64,000 nt of DNA, from the IMG/VR virus record IMGVR_UViG_3300009502_000046, positions 1-64,000 of that record; one strand, given 5' to 3'. The notes below the pieces were generated by a model. It saw only the letters and a program-made list of their open reading frames with translations. It was not told where the DNA came from and ran no database searches. The stretch is from a virus. How positions within the stretch are numbered: position 1 is the stretch's first letter; every line of letters begins with the position of its first letter. Position numbers and translations under genes: made by a program. This document shows positions 36,075 to 44,585 of the stretch, piece by piece.

Positions 36075-36970
36075 TAAATGATAAACAGGCAATTTGGGTG
36101 TTCAAACATGAACCTACTGAATTTGAAGATATGGTTCTCAATGAGGATGTTCGTGGTAAATTAGGAAAGGCATTAGTTGAAATTCCAAATCTAATGTTAG
36201 TTGGCCCTGCTGGTGTTGGTAAAGGAACCTTTACACATATATTTTTGAAAAAAACAGGTCTTGATAGTCTTTGGGTAAATTGTTCTGATGAAACATCTAT
36301 TGATAATATCAGAACAAAAGTGAAATCGTTCGCAACATCTTTGGGTATTACACCTTTGAAGGTTGTTGTATTGAACGAATGTGATTTTCTATCGGTGCCC
36401 GGCCAAGCCATGCTTAGAGATTTGATTGAACAAGTCCAAAAAATTACACGGTTTATTATCATGTGTAATTATGGTCATAAGATAATTCCCGAATTACAAT
36501 CTCGATGTCAGATTGTTGAATTAGGCAACCCACCTTTGAAGGATGTTGCTAAATTTGTTATGGGAATACTCAAAAAAGAAAAAGTGGTCATTGATAAAAT
36601 AGAAACAGTGGTTGATACAGTAAAAAAATTATATCCAGATATTAGGTCAACCATCAATACACTACAATTGAATACAGTCAATGGCTGTATTACAAATGTC
36701 AAACTGGAAAATACAACTGGCGTTTATGATAAAATATTGAACCTAGCAATGTCTTCTGACTTAGACGGTATAAGGAAAGCATTGAGGTCGAATACAATAA
36801 ATTATACCGATTTATATCAATACTTTTTTGATAATGTCGGTGGGTTTAAGTCGCCGGGGGATGCCATCATTGAAATCGCCGAAGCAATGTATCGTGATAG
36901 TATTATCGCAATCAAAGAAATCAATTTCATTTCATGTGTTTTGAAATTGATTAAAAAGGGTTGTATATGA
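36071..36970 (+). CDS. 44: Clamp-loader large subunit, T4 gp44-like
   Basis: 299 residues from the ATG at 36071 overlapping the preceding stop. An AAA+ ATPase: Walker A GPAGVGKG (about 45-52), Walker B VVVLNECD, sensor 1 FIIMCNYG, and the LQSRC arginine-finger region. C-terminal helices form the collar. With the gp62-like protein it loads the gp45-like clamp (37.9 kb). Gene order (44, small gene, 62, small gene, 45) is a rearranged T4 core. Confidence 0.93.
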   Translation: MINDKQAIWVFKHEPTEFEDMVLNEDVRGKLGKALVEIPNLMLVGPAGVGKGTFTHIFLKKTGLDSLWVNCSDETSIDNIRTKVKSFATSLGITPLKVVVLNECDFLSVPGQAMLRDLIEQVQKITRFIIMCNYGHKIIPELQSRCQIVELGNPPLKDVAKFVMGILKKEKVVIDKIETVVDTVKKLYPDIRSTINTLQLNTVNGCITNVKLENTTGVYDKILNLAMSSDLDGIRKALRSNTINYTDLYQYFFDNVGGFKSPGDAIIEIAEAMYRDSIIAIKEINFISCVLKLIKKGCI

Positions 36971-37209
36971 AATGCGATGGGCACATAAACATCAATTCCG
37001 GTGGCGCTCTTTGGAGGGCAACGTGTGACCTTGAAGAAGGACATGAAGGTTCTCATGTGTTTTATGGTGATAATTATAAACTGACATGGCTTACACAGGC
37101 AAAGATGATTGAGAATTATAATCATGAAGTAGGTTTGTTATCGGACGAAGTAAAAGAAAATTGTAAAAGAAAACTAATGGTAGAAAATCTTGTAGAGAGT
37201 ATATTTTAA
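36967..37209 (+). CDS. Small protein with His/Cys pattern
   Basis: 80 residues from the ATG at 36967 (overlaps the stop before it). MKCDGHININ, WRATCDLEEGHEGSHVFYG resembles the short HxC motifs of phage proteins of the RATCDLxxGHEGxH type. Unknown role. Confidence 0.75.
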   Translation: MKCDGHININSGGALWRATCDLEEGHEGSHVFYGDNYKLTWLTQAKMIENYNHEVGLLSDEVKENCKRKLMVENLVESIF

Positions 37210-37610
37210 TGGCTGAGAAAACCATATTCGATTATTTGAATAATATTTATTTGAAGGGCGATTTGAAGTACGATAAGAAATTAGCACCTGTTTATCTTAT
37301 TTCATTATGGTTGTCCCATGATAAACAACTACTTGATATTGTTGACAAAATCAACGAGTTCCAGTTCTTTCTTCCAGACAATTTAATTTATGAATATTAT
37401 TATCATAAGGTGCCTAAAGGAAAACGATATATAAAGTGGGTTAAAAAAGAAGAAGTTGATAAAAAGGAAAAGGAAAAATTTGATTCTATCCGCAAGGATA
37501 TGATGTTATCAAAAAAGGAAATGTCTTATTTTCAATCGTTTACAAATCTATTGGAAAGTAATAAGATAAGTAAGAAAACAACAAAAAATGCATCATCAAT
37601 ATTTTTATAG
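37209..37610 (+). CDS. 62: Clamp-loader small subunit, T4 gp62-like
   Basis: 133 residues. YYYHKVPKGKRYIKWVKK matches the VPRGKRYGKWAK signature of T4 gp62, with helical flanks. Shorter than T4 gp62 (187). Position just after gp44-like and near gp45-like supports the call. Confidence 0.87.
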   Translation: MAEKTIFDYLNNIYLKGDLKYDKKLAPVYLISLWLSHDKQLLDIVDKINEFQFFLPDNLIYEYYYHKVPKGKRYIKWVKKEEVDKKEKEKFDSIRKDMMLSKKEMSYFQSFTNLLESNKISKKTTKNASSIFL

Positions 37611-37622
37611 AAGGAGCAAAAA

Positions 37623-37880
37623 ATGATTATTAAACAGGATGTTAATGGAAATGTTTTGGAAATCCAATGTGATATTTGCAAAGCACGGTTCGATGTTAAG
37701 GAAGAAATGGATGAATTTATCTGTTTCGATTATGTTATGGGTGAAGGCGCCCAGTATCCAGATAAACAAATTCAAGCGGATATTTGTCAGGATTGTTTTA
37801 TTGAAGCATTCCCCACATTGTTTGAGGATGAAGAAGCAGAACCAGAAATGCCTATCACATTTAGCAATGAAGGATATTAA
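37623..37880 (+). CDS. Small zinc-binding protein
   Basis: 85 residues. IQCDICKARF and ADICQDCF supply two CxxC pairs about 42 residues apart; the end is acidic. GGAG site. Between clamp loader and clamp. Confidence 0.75.
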   Translation: MIIKQDVNGNVLEIQCDICKARFDVKEEMDEFICFDYVMGEGAQYPDKQIQADICQDCFIEAFPTLFEDEEAEPEMPITFSNEGY

Positions 37881-37898
37881 TAAGGAAATGGTGGAATA

Positions 37899-38648
37899 AT
37901 GTTAATCAACACAAGTGAATTAAAAACGTTTTTAAAAAAGGCCACGATCAACTACTGTATTGATAGTGTTCAGATAAATTTGACAAAAGCCCTCGTAACA
38001 TCAAAGATGATTTCGGCGGCCTCTGATGTAATTTCATTACTCAAATTACCTAATGAAATACTACCTAGCATGAAGGCCACGGATACATTGGTTCTGAATT
38101 TTGCTGAACCAAATACAAACATCGTTCCATACCTCAATCTTATTGATGATGATGTAGAAACAACGATAGCTATTAAGGATGAAAAAATTACATTGATTCA
38201 GGGGAAACAAAAATCCAATATGTTTTTTTGCTCGCCCCAAATGGTAAATGTTTTTGAGGCGGATAGTCCACGAGCTGATATTGATTACTTCAAAGTGATG
38301 GATATTGATGATGATTTTATTGAATCCTTCAATAAAATTAAAAAGATTGGGTCAAAATTTAATAAGATTTATTTTGGTGTTTTGGATAATGTGTTATATA
38401 TAGAAGCATCGGATAAACAAAATAGATTTTCAAATGGATTGAGAATTGATTTATGTGACGTGACATATGATAATATGTCCATGTGTTTTGATTTCAAAAA
38501 TGTGGTCAATGTAATGTCGGTATTAGACATGGTTGATTTTACATGTCATTTTGCCTATGTTCCAGAACAAGAATTAGGTATGATATATATCGGAAATGAA
38601 AATGAAAGTGAAAAATACTATTTAATGAGTAAAAACGATGGTGTATAA
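37899..38648 (+). CDS. 45: Sliding clamp, T4 gp45-like
   Basis: 249 residues with the alternating strand-helix-strand layout of gp45 (two similar halves, about 1-115 and 130-249). It holds the polymerase on DNA and, in T4, also activates late transcription together with gp55. Both partners are present here. The call rests on position, length and fold pattern. Confidence 0.85.
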   Translation: MLINTSELKTFLKKATINYCIDSVQINLTKALVTSKMISAASDVISLLKLPNEILPSMKATDTLVLNFAEPNTNIVPYLNLIDDDVETTIAIKDEKITLIQGKQKSNMFFCSPQMVNVFEADSPRADIDYFKVMDIDDDFIESFNKIKKIGSKFNKIYFGVLDNVLYIEASDKQNRFSNGLRIDLCDVTYDNMSMCFDFKNVVNVMSVLDMVDFTCHFAYVPEQELGMIYIGNENESEKYYLMSKNDGV

Positions 38649-38653
38649 TTTCC

Positions 38654-38682
38654 TTGACAATTCAATAAAAATGGTGTATAAT
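38654..38682 (+). promoter_or_regulatory. Early promoter
   Basis: TTGACA and TATAAT, 17-bp spacer. Confidence 0.85.
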
Positions 38683-38716
38683 AGGTTTATAATTGAATAA
38701 GAAAGGAAATGGAAAA

Positions 38717-39160
38717 ATGACGGATAACATTTTTAATGTGTTATTTCTTGATTTTGACGGTGTTCTCAATAGGTATGGTCATTTAAAGAGTTGTGGGCTT
38801 TTATCGAAAAATTGTATTTCAAAATTAAATACGATTGTGGAGCAAACAGAAAAGTTAAGGATTGTAATTTCAAGTTGTTGGAGGATGGGTCGTTCAGTTG
38901 AAGTGTTACGACATATCTTGAAAAATGGTGGATTTAAGTATTCAAATTTTATTATTGATACTACGTTGTTTGGTGTTGAACTGAGCACAAGGGGTGATGA
39001 AATTAAGGAATGGCTTAGTCGAAATAATCGTGTAAATAAATTTGTTATTATTGATGATAATTCTGATATGGCACCTTATATGGATCGATTGGTTCAAACC
39101 AATGGTAAAATGGGAATTACAGATAATGATGTAAATGAAGTTGTAAATTTGTTCAAATAG
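38717..39160 (+). CDS. HAD-family phosphatase, RNA-repair type
   Basis: 147 residues from the ATG at 38717 (an upstream start would be TTG). NVLFLDFDGVLNRYGHL is HAD motif I, SSCWR motif II, FVIIDDNSDM motif IV. This minimal HAD matches those linked to RNA-repair proteins (Swiss Army Knife group). It might remove a 3' or 2'-phosphate before ligation by the RNA ligase; that link is inference. Confidence 0.85.
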   Translation: MTDNIFNVLFLDFDGVLNRYGHLKSCGLLSKNCISKLNTIVEQTEKLRIVISSCWRMGRSVEVLRHILKNGGFKYSNFIIDTTLFGVELSTRGDEIKEWLSRNNRVNKFVIIDDNSDMAPYMDRLVQTNGKMGITDNDVNEVVNLFK

Positions 39161-39172
39161 AAAGGATGACGT

Positions 39173-39345
39173 ATGTGTAAAGGAAAGTTTTTTCATACTT
39201 GGGTAAATGGAGTGAGGCAAAAGCCGAACAATGGGTAAGAACGAATTATTTTCATGCCAGTGAACAATTTTTTTATAAAATGTTCCAAAATAGGTATTGT
39301 GAACGATGTGGCAAATATACGAAAAGATATATTTTAGAAGATTAA
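39173..39345 (+). pseudogene. Small zinc-site gene with a frameshift in a T6 run
   Basis: ATG at 39173 (AAAGGATG site) reads MCKGKFF then leaves frame at six T (39188-39193). The -1 frame goes on as SYLGKWSEAKAEQWVRTNYF... with YCERCGKYTKRYILED at its end. Joined by a -1 shift this is a 57-residue protein with a CxxC pair. Mutation, base-call error or programmed slippage are all possible. Confidence 0.55.
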
Positions 39346-39354
39346 AAAAATAAG

Positions 39355-39383
39355 TTGACAAACATGAATAAATAAGGTATAGT
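39355..39383 (+). promoter_or_regulatory. Early promoter of the ubiquitin-like gene
   Basis: TTGACA and TATAGT, 17-bp spacer. Confidence 0.8.
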
Positions 39384-39414
39384 GTAGTTACAAAATTAAA
39401 CAGGAGGTTATGTT

Positions 39415-39693
39415 ATGGAAAGAGAAGTTTGGGGTGGTGAAAATTTTCAGTATAATGAAGGCGCAATCCAAACTGGCATTATGGTAAACGGAACGACAAT
39501 TCCGGTTGAACCAGGCGCTAGTTTTAGGGATACAATCAAAAACGTGTCGCTTGATGCGGGTTTTGGTAAGTATCGTGTGTTTCTGAACGGTGCTGAAATT
39601 CGTCCGTCTGAAGCGCCCGCTCTGTTCAACGCAGGCGATAAAGCCGAAGTGCGCGCATATGACGATGCCGGAGCTATAATCCTTTGCCAGTAA
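39415..39693 (+). CDS. Ubiquitin-like (beta-grasp) small protein candidate
   Basis: 92 residues (AGGAGG site). After a 20-residue lead, GIMVNGTTIPVEPGASFRDT forms a strand-turn-strand and helix, then KYRVFLNGAEIRPSEAP and GDKAEVRAYDDAG give the remaining strands: the beta-grasp order of MoaD/ThiS/ubiquitin. The chain ends AGAIILCQ rather than a bare diglycine, so tail trimming after DDAG may be needed. Next genes are an E2-like candidate, an E1 and a JAMM protease. Own promoter and terminator. Confidence 0.7.
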   Translation: MEREVWGGENFQYNEGAIQTGIMVNGTTIPVEPGASFRDTIKNVSLDAGFGKYRVFLNGAEIRPSEAPALFNAGDKAEVRAYDDAGAIILCQ

Positions 39694-39733
39694 GGATTTG
39701 GACGTTTAATTCATGGGTTTCGCGAAATCAGTG

Positions 39734-39769
39734 AAAAAAGGTTGTATATATTATGTATACAACCTTTTT
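39734..39769 (+). terminator. Intrinsic terminator
   Basis: AAAAAAGGTTGTATA and TATACAACCTTTTT hairpin with T tract, after the ubiquitin-like gene. Confidence 0.9.
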
Positions 39770-39824
39770 ACGTTGTATCCAATGGTATGCTGAACGATAC
39801 GATATTGGTGGATAAAAATAAATG

Positions 39825-39853
39825 TTGACAAATGGAACAAAACGTGGTATTAT
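39825..39853 (+). promoter_or_regulatory. Early promoter of the E2-like candidate gene
   Basis: TTGACA and TATTAT, 17-bp spacer, TGG before the -10. Confidence 0.85.
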
Positions 39854-39883
39854 AAGAGAAAAAAATGAAGAGAGGATATAACA

Positions 39884-40750
39884 ATGGCTGATACCAGCAA
39901 CATTAAAGATAAGCTTAAAGCATATCATGACAGTATGATTCAAACACTTGAAACGTTGAAAATTGACGATCTCAAAACAACGACTGTTACGATACGTCTA
40001 GGCAATAAAATATATGATTTGGTTGCTTCAAAAGAATCCGTGATTGTTGATGAAGATCAGATCAGGAAAGAATTTGAAGATAAACTAACAGAAAAACGTT
40101 TGAATATCAGGGATACAATTAAGGCTAAAATGTCCGAAGTTTCGGCATTAGTGTCGTCTATTCAAAGTGAATATGAACGAAAAGAAAAAATCCTAAAGGA
40201 TACAATGTCGAAAGCGGCACCTATGCCAGAAGTAACATGGTCACATGCACAACGTGGGTTGTCCATTGTTAAGGGTGGTTCGCGTGGTGAAATTATTTGG
40301 ATTGTCAAAAGAACGTATAATCCTAAATTCATGGATCATAAGAGTATTGAACCGTTATATGTCAAGAAATTAATGACCCATATTTATATCAGAATTACAA
40401 CTAGGGATAACGCTGTTATGGGTGTGTCTTCACACTATATGAATAATATGGATTATTTTGACCACTATCATCAAGCCCGTCCTGATTGTTGGGGAAATTG
40501 GAAATACCCTAAATCGTGGAATACCGCGGATGATATTATCAAAATCGCTGATGATGCCACATCTGTAATGGAAAACATTAACACAATGTCCGTTGCACAC
40601 AGGACGCCATCGTTGATGCCACGGTTGGAAACTTTACGCCGTCATTTAGCCAAAGATCCGATCGCTCCACCTGTTGTTAAGGTTGGTGTGTCTGATATGA
40701 GAGAAGGACTTGGTATGAACGCTCCAAATAGCGATATTTGGGGAAACTAA
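39884..40750 (+). CDS. E2-like candidate of the ubiquitin-like cassette
   Basis: 288 residues (GAGGATATA site). An N-terminal coiled-coil part (about 10-110) is followed by a domain with strands (IIWIVKRTYNP, THIYIRITTRD) and a HYHQARPDCWGNWKYPKSW segment. It then has a helix pair (TADDIIKIADDATSVMENI). The sole cysteine (202) lies in PDCWG, where E2-type proteins hold their active cysteine before the last helices. The fold is inferred from this layout and from its position between ubiquitin-like and E1 genes; no direct E2 motif is proven. Confidence 0.5.
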   Translation: MADTSNIKDKLKAYHDSMIQTLETLKIDDLKTTTVTIRLGNKIYDLVASKESVIVDEDQIRKEFEDKLTEKRLNIRDTIKAKMSEVSALVSSIQSEYERKEKILKDTMSKAAPMPEVTWSHAQRGLSIVKGGSRGEIIWIVKRTYNPKFMDHKSIEPLYVKKLMTHIYIRITTRDNAVMGVSSHYMNNMDYFDHYHQARPDCWGNWKYPKSWNTADDIIKIADDATSVMENINTMSVAHRTPSLMPRLETLRRHLAKDPIAPPVVKVGVSDMREGLGMNAPNSDIWGN

Positions 40751-40756
40751 CAGGAT

Positions 40757-40783
40757 GAACCGGAGGAAATTTTCCTCCGGTTC
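40757..40783 (+). terminator. Intrinsic terminator
   Basis: GAACCGGAGGAAA and TTTCCTCCGGTTC pair across one base; weak T tract. Confidence 0.8.
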
Positions 40784-40792
40784 ATTATTATG

Positions 40793-40821
40793 TTGACATA
40801 ACAGGGGTTTTGTGTTATAAT
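40793..40821 (+). promoter_or_regulatory. Early promoter of the E1-JAMM operon
   Basis: TTGACA and TATAAT, 17-bp spacer, TGT before the -10. Confidence 0.87.
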
Positions 40822-40852
40822 CAATTTATAATAAAGAAAGGAAATAAAAACT

Positions 40853-41434
40853 ATGAGCCGTTTATATGAACGACAAGAAAGTTTAAAATTGAATAAGGAT
40901 ATTAGCATCACCGTGATTGGTTGTGGTGGTGTTGGTTATTGGACGGCAAAATTTGCTGCAATGTCTGGAATTGAAAAGATTTATTTGTTTGATTTCGATG
41001 TTATTGAGGAACATAATTTGAATCGGTTGGATTTACCGATAAGTGCAATTGGTCAGAACAAAGCGGCCGTTACGAAATCGGTTATCAATTTTTTACGTCC
41101 TGAAACGACCGTGTTTGCACTGCCTTTCAAATTTAAAGAAGGTCTTTTCAAAATGACAGATTGGATTATTGATTGCACAGATCGTTCCAATGTTCAAGAG
41201 GAAAATCAAGCTATCGCAAAAGCCAATGGTGCAAAATATTTGAAGGTTGGGTATAACGGTGAACATATCACTTTATCAAATGTTGTTGCCGAGTGGGGTG
41301 AGTCTACCGATGGGTACACGGTTATTCCATCGTGGGTTGTTCCTGCCACCGTTGTGGCCGCACTTGCCGTTGGAAAAATCATGAAATATTATGATAAAGA
41401 GATTTCTACCAATTTAAAAGATTTGTATAATTAA
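40853..41434 (+). CDS. E1/ThiF-family adenylating enzyme
   Basis: 193 residues. SITVIGCGGVGYWTAKFAA is the nucleotide loop (GxGGxG at 23-28), YLFDFDVIEEHNLNR supplies the Asp and Arg for ATP, and DWIIDCTDRSNVQEENQAIA the following motif. The family adenylates the C-terminus of ubiquitin-like proteins. It is short and has only two cysteines, both in the core, so a separate thioester cysteine domain is missing. It may only adenylate, or pass the protein straight to the one-cysteine neighbour. First gene of a two-gene operon with the JAMM protease. Confidence 0.92.
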   Translation: MSRLYERQESLKLNKDISITVIGCGGVGYWTAKFAAMSGIEKIYLFDFDVIEEHNLNRLDLPISAIGQNKAAVTKSVINFLRPETTVFALPFKFKEGLFKMTDWIIDCTDRSNVQEENQAIAKANGAKYLKVGYNGEHITLSNVVAEWGESTDGYTVIPSWVVPATVVAALAVGKIMKYYDKEISTNLKDLYN

Positions 41435-41471
41435 GATTATGGGAAAAAAGAAAAATAGGAGAAAAAAGAAA

Positions 41472-42254
41472 ATGAATAAAATATATAGAGCATATAATTT
41501 TCAATCAGTTGAAAATCAATTGGATGCACTTGAACCGATTGCGGCCGATGATGGGTGGGGTAACACCGCTGATGATTTGAAGGTAGTTTCCACTTGTGGA
41601 CGTAAACCAGAAGGAGCATTGACAATTTTATTCAGTCGGATTGCCAAAGCAAAGGTTGATATTCTAATGAAGAAATATCAAAATCTGGAATGGTTAGCAT
41701 ATCTAATTGGCGATGCTAGTAACCGATTTGTACGAGATATTGTTTTACCTGAGCAAGAAGTAACGTCTGGAGCGGTTACTGTGACTGGCCCTCAGCCGAG
41801 TTCTGATGTAATGGGTGTCATTCATTCCCATCACAGCATGGGAGCGTTCTTTTCGGGGACAGATGATGCTTATATCAATCAAAATTATGATATTTCGGTT
41901 GTCGTTGCCCACAATGGAATTAAAGCACAGGTACGATGGGTAACGCCTTGTGGATATAAGGTTGTGTCGGATGGTCAGGTTATTGTTGAAAGCGAAAATC
42001 TGTTTGATGAAAACGATTTTATCAGCCAAGTGGATACGGTGGTTACACCTAAAACCTTCAACCTGATTAAATCCGTATGTGGAACAGGAACAAAAATTCC
42101 TGTAAAACATCGAAAAGGTATAAGAGGATTGTCAGGATTGTCAGGATCGTATATGCCAAAAGTTGATATTGATGAAGAAACATCACCTGAACATCCAGAT
42201 GAAGGTGAAAATTTGGCGGATATGCTCACACGGGATTTCTGTAACAGGTCATAA
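41472..42254 (+). CDS. JAMM (JAB/MPN) metalloprotease
   Basis: 260 residues from the ATG at 41472 (AGGAG upstream; an earlier ATG lacks a site). The JAMM zinc motif is complete: Glu 73 in NLEWLAYLIG, then HSHHSMGAFFSGTD with His 118, His 120, Ser 128 and Asp 131. A C-terminal extension of about 100 residues is acidic. The family cuts ubiquitin-like tails and removes conjugates; here it would mature the 39415 protein or undo its linkage. Terminator follows. Confidence 0.92.
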   Translation: MNKIYRAYNFQSVENQLDALEPIAADDGWGNTADDLKVVSTCGRKPEGALTILFSRIAKAKVDILMKKYQNLEWLAYLIGDASNRFVRDIVLPEQEVTSGAVTVTGPQPSSDVMGVIHSHHSMGAFFSGTDDAYINQNYDISVVVAHNGIKAQVRWVTPCGYKVVSDGQVIVESENLFDENDFISQVDTVVTPKTFNLIKSVCGTGTKIPVKHRKGIRGLSGLSGSYMPKVDIDEETSPEHPDEGENLADMLTRDFCNRS

Positions 42255-42275
42255 TTTAAATTTAAAATAATAATT

Positions 42276-42314
42276 AAAAAACCCATAGGATATTTTTTAC
42301 CTTATGGGTTTTTT
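42276..42314 (+). terminator. Intrinsic terminator
   Basis: AAAAAACCCATAGG and CCTTATGGGTTTTTT hairpin with T tract, ending the cassette. Confidence 0.88.
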
Positions 42315-42316
42315 AT

Positions 42317-42324
42317 TATAAATA
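42317..42324 (+). promoter_or_regulatory. T4-type late promoter octamer
   Basis: TATAAATA directly after the terminator, 160 bp before the 42487 gene. The gap holds no gene. Confidence 0.6.
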
Positions 42325-42486
42325 GTGTTGTAATAAAAATATGTATTATCGGAAATGTTTAGTATTCTTGAATTGTTTATGATTGAATATCAAATAACAA
42401 CATTCAAACAAATATATCCGGCTGCCCTGTTGCTAATGCATATTTTACCACATAAAAAATACAATGTAAATAGAAGGTAAGAATAA

Positions 42487-42846
42487 ATGCGACTAACACT
42501 GACGACAACACAGTTTTGCCAATTAGTAATGTGTATGTTGTACGATTCCCTCGTCCGGCCGGACGAGATTGTTCCTATTTTGAATAATCAAGACTATAAT
42601 GATCTTATGACGCTTTTGAAACAACGTGGATGTCGTACAATTTTTCAACAATACTACATGAGATTAGACCCTCAAATGAGAATTAGGTATAGAATGATTG
42701 ATGATGTGTTCAGGGATAACAATAAGAATATGGATATTTTTCTGGACATAAGGAAAGAACGTGTACCCGTTGAAAAGAAAGGCCTGATAAGACGCACAGG
42801 CGAGTTCTTGGCAAAGGTTGTAACACTAGGATTATATAAAAAATAG
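42487..42846 (+). CDS. Hypothetical helical protein
   Basis: 119 residues, helical with basic end (GEFLAKVVTLGLYKK). AAGGTAAG site. First gene of the late-promoter unit; may be a virion or packaging accessory, by position only. Confidence 0.7.
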   Translation: MRLTLTTTQFCQLVMCMLYDSLVRPDEIVPILNNQDYNDLMTLLKQRGCRTIFQQYYMRLDPQMRIRYRMIDDVFRDNNKNMDIFLDIRKERVPVEKKGLIRRTGEFLAKVVTLGLYKK

Positions 42847-42859
42847 GAGGAAGTAAAAA

Positions 42860-43177
42860 ATGGGTGGTGAATTTTTTGGAAGTGGTTTGACACACGATCA
42901 AACAAATCTTGCAGCGGAAACGAGTCCTGATACAGTTGACCCAGGCAAGATTGAAACAGATGTAAGTGGTGTATTTGCTGATGGGAAAAAAGATAGTTTT
43001 CCGATCTTCACGGTTAATAAGGAAGATTTTTATAATAACATGAAGGCTGACCGAAAACGAATGAGATTTTCAACTGAACCGGCGGCAAATTATCTAAGAG
43101 GAACACGATATAATAGACCGTTTTATATTCAATATAAAGGGGAACAGGGAGAGAATTTTTTGAGGAAGGTAAAGTAA
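42860..43177 (+). CDS. Hypothetical protein
   Basis: 105 residues (GGAGG site), low-complexity acidic start (MGGEFFGSGLTHDQTN) and basic end (YIQYKGEQGENFLRKVK). Unknown. Confidence 0.7.
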   Translation: MGGEFFGSGLTHDQTNLAAETSPDTVDPGKIETDVSGVFADGKKDSFPIFTVNKEDFYNNMKADRKRMRFSTEPAANYLRGTRYNRPFYIQYKGEQGENFLRKVK

Positions 43178-43178
43178 A

Positions 43179-43388
43179 ATGATATTCAAACATTATATCA
43201 AGAATTACAAGAAGTTAAATGAAGGTGTATCTTTAGATGAAGGTGCTGTAGCATGGGATGATTTGACTGCTTTTTATAAAAAAGCTGATAAAACAGAAAT
43301 TGCTAAAATGGAACGTCTTGTTAAAAATGAAGATTGGGATGCATTTAAAACCCTTATTTATAAAGTTATTGGCGTAATGGTAAAATGA
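43179..43388 (+). CDS. Small helical protein
   Basis: 69 residues, starting MIFKHYIKNYKKLNEGVSLD. Separated by one base from the upstream gene; overlaps the next by 4 bp. Unknown. Confidence 0.65.
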   Translation: MIFKHYIKNYKKLNEGVSLDEGAVAWDDLTAFYKKADKTEIAKMERLVKNEDWDAFKTLIYKVIGVMVK

Positions 43389-43645
43389 CAGAACAAGAAT
43401 ATGATTTTATCCGAACATTAGAAAATAATAATCTGAATATTATGCGCCGAATGTCGAATATAGAAACATTAAACAATCAAAATGATATTATAAAATTACA
43501 TGATGATATAACCAAAACCCTTGATATTATTTACAATTTACTTATGGCAAGAAATATAACTACTAAAGAAGGTGTATATACCTTAGAACAAATGAAGATA
43601 GGATTTATTGAAATGCTAGCGTTACTGGACGAATTATTATCTTGA
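43385..43645 (+). CDS. Small coiled-coil protein
   Basis: 86 residues, coiled coil in the first two thirds (LENNNLNIMRRMSNIETLNN). The stop overlaps the -35 of the next promoter. Unknown. Confidence 0.65.
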   Translation: MTEQEYDFIRTLENNNLNIMRRMSNIETLNNQNDIIKLHDDITKTLDIIYNLLMARNITTKEGVYTLEQMKIGFIEMLALLDELLS

Positions 43646-43670
43646 CAAACCAATAATTTTGTGGTATTAT
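43642..43670 (+). promoter_or_regulatory. Early promoter of the RNase H gene
   Basis: TTGACA and TATTAT, 17-bp spacer. Confidence 0.85.
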
Positions 43671-43700
43671 ATACTTAAATTAAGAAGGAAAATGTGAAGA

Positions 43701-44570
43701 ATGACAACCAGCCTGATAGACCTTAACAACCTCGCCGTTAGACATTATTGCTCAAAAGAAGTGGGTTATGATACAGATGAACCCAACATATCATTATGGA
43801 AACATAATGTAATTGACTCAATATATCAATCGTTATATAAAGAACCGTCCCTAAATGAGATTGTTCTTGCTGTTGATGATAGGAAATCATGGCGAAAATT
43901 ATATTGGGCTAGATACAAAGAATCACGAAAAGGAAAACGAGATAAATCCAAAATTAACTGGAATATTTTTCATACAGAATATAGAAAATTTTGTGATGAA
44001 ATTCAAGACAACCTACCATTCAAAGTATTACTTGTTGAAAATGCCGAAGCTGATGATATCATTGGCGTTCTTGCTTTAAAAGATAATAGGGAATATATTG
44101 TTATTTCTAATGATGAAGATTATTTACAATTAGTGTCAGATAGGGTAAAATTGTATAATCCTCAAAAAATGATGTTTATGGATTGTCCTGATACAGAGAA
44201 ATTTATCGTAATGAAATGTCTTACTGGGCAAGCAAAGGATGATATATTCAATATTAAAACACCGTTAGATTGGCCGGCAGGCAAAAGAAAGCCGGGTTTT
44301 GGTGAAGTTTCGGCAAACGCTGTTCTTAGTTCTGGATACAAGGACTGGCTTATTAAAAATAACTTAGAAAAACGATTTGATGTAAATCGTATTTTGATTG
44401 ATTTTCATAGAATACCAACTACGATAAAGTCAAGAATAATAAATGCTTACAAGAATTATATATTAGCTCCACCAGATAGAATGTATGGATTTTTTGCTGG
44501 AAATAAGTTTGGCGGTTTTATTGAAGATTTCAGTAGGGTTGAGAGCAAACTTTTACAATTATACAATTAA
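43701..44570 (+). CDS. T4 RNase H-like 5'-3' exonuclease (FEN family)
   Basis: 289 residues. TTSLIDLNNLAVRHYC (metal Asp), VLAVDDRKSWRKLYWARYKE (Asp and basic helix), ENAEADDIIGVLALKD (paired Asp), VISNDEDYLQL (Asp) match the PIN/FEN core. The C-terminal region (PGFGEVSANAVL) is the helix-hairpin-helix part. It removes RNA primers from Okazaki fragments, next to clamp and ligase functions. Own early promoter. Confidence 0.92.
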   Translation: MTTSLIDLNNLAVRHYCSKEVGYDTDEPNISLWKHNVIDSIYQSLYKEPSLNEIVLAVDDRKSWRKLYWARYKESRKGKRDKSKINWNIFHTEYRKFCDEIQDNLPFKVLLVENAEADDIIGVLALKDNREYIVISNDEDYLQLVSDRVKLYNPQKMMFMDCPDTEKFIVMKCLTGQAKDDIFNIKTPLDWPAGKRKPGFGEVSANAVLSSGYKDWLIKNNLEKRFDVNRILIDFHRIPTTIKSRIINAYKNYILAPPDRMYGFFAGNKFGGFIEDFSRVESKLLQLYN

Positions 44571-44585
44571 ACGAAAGGAACATCA

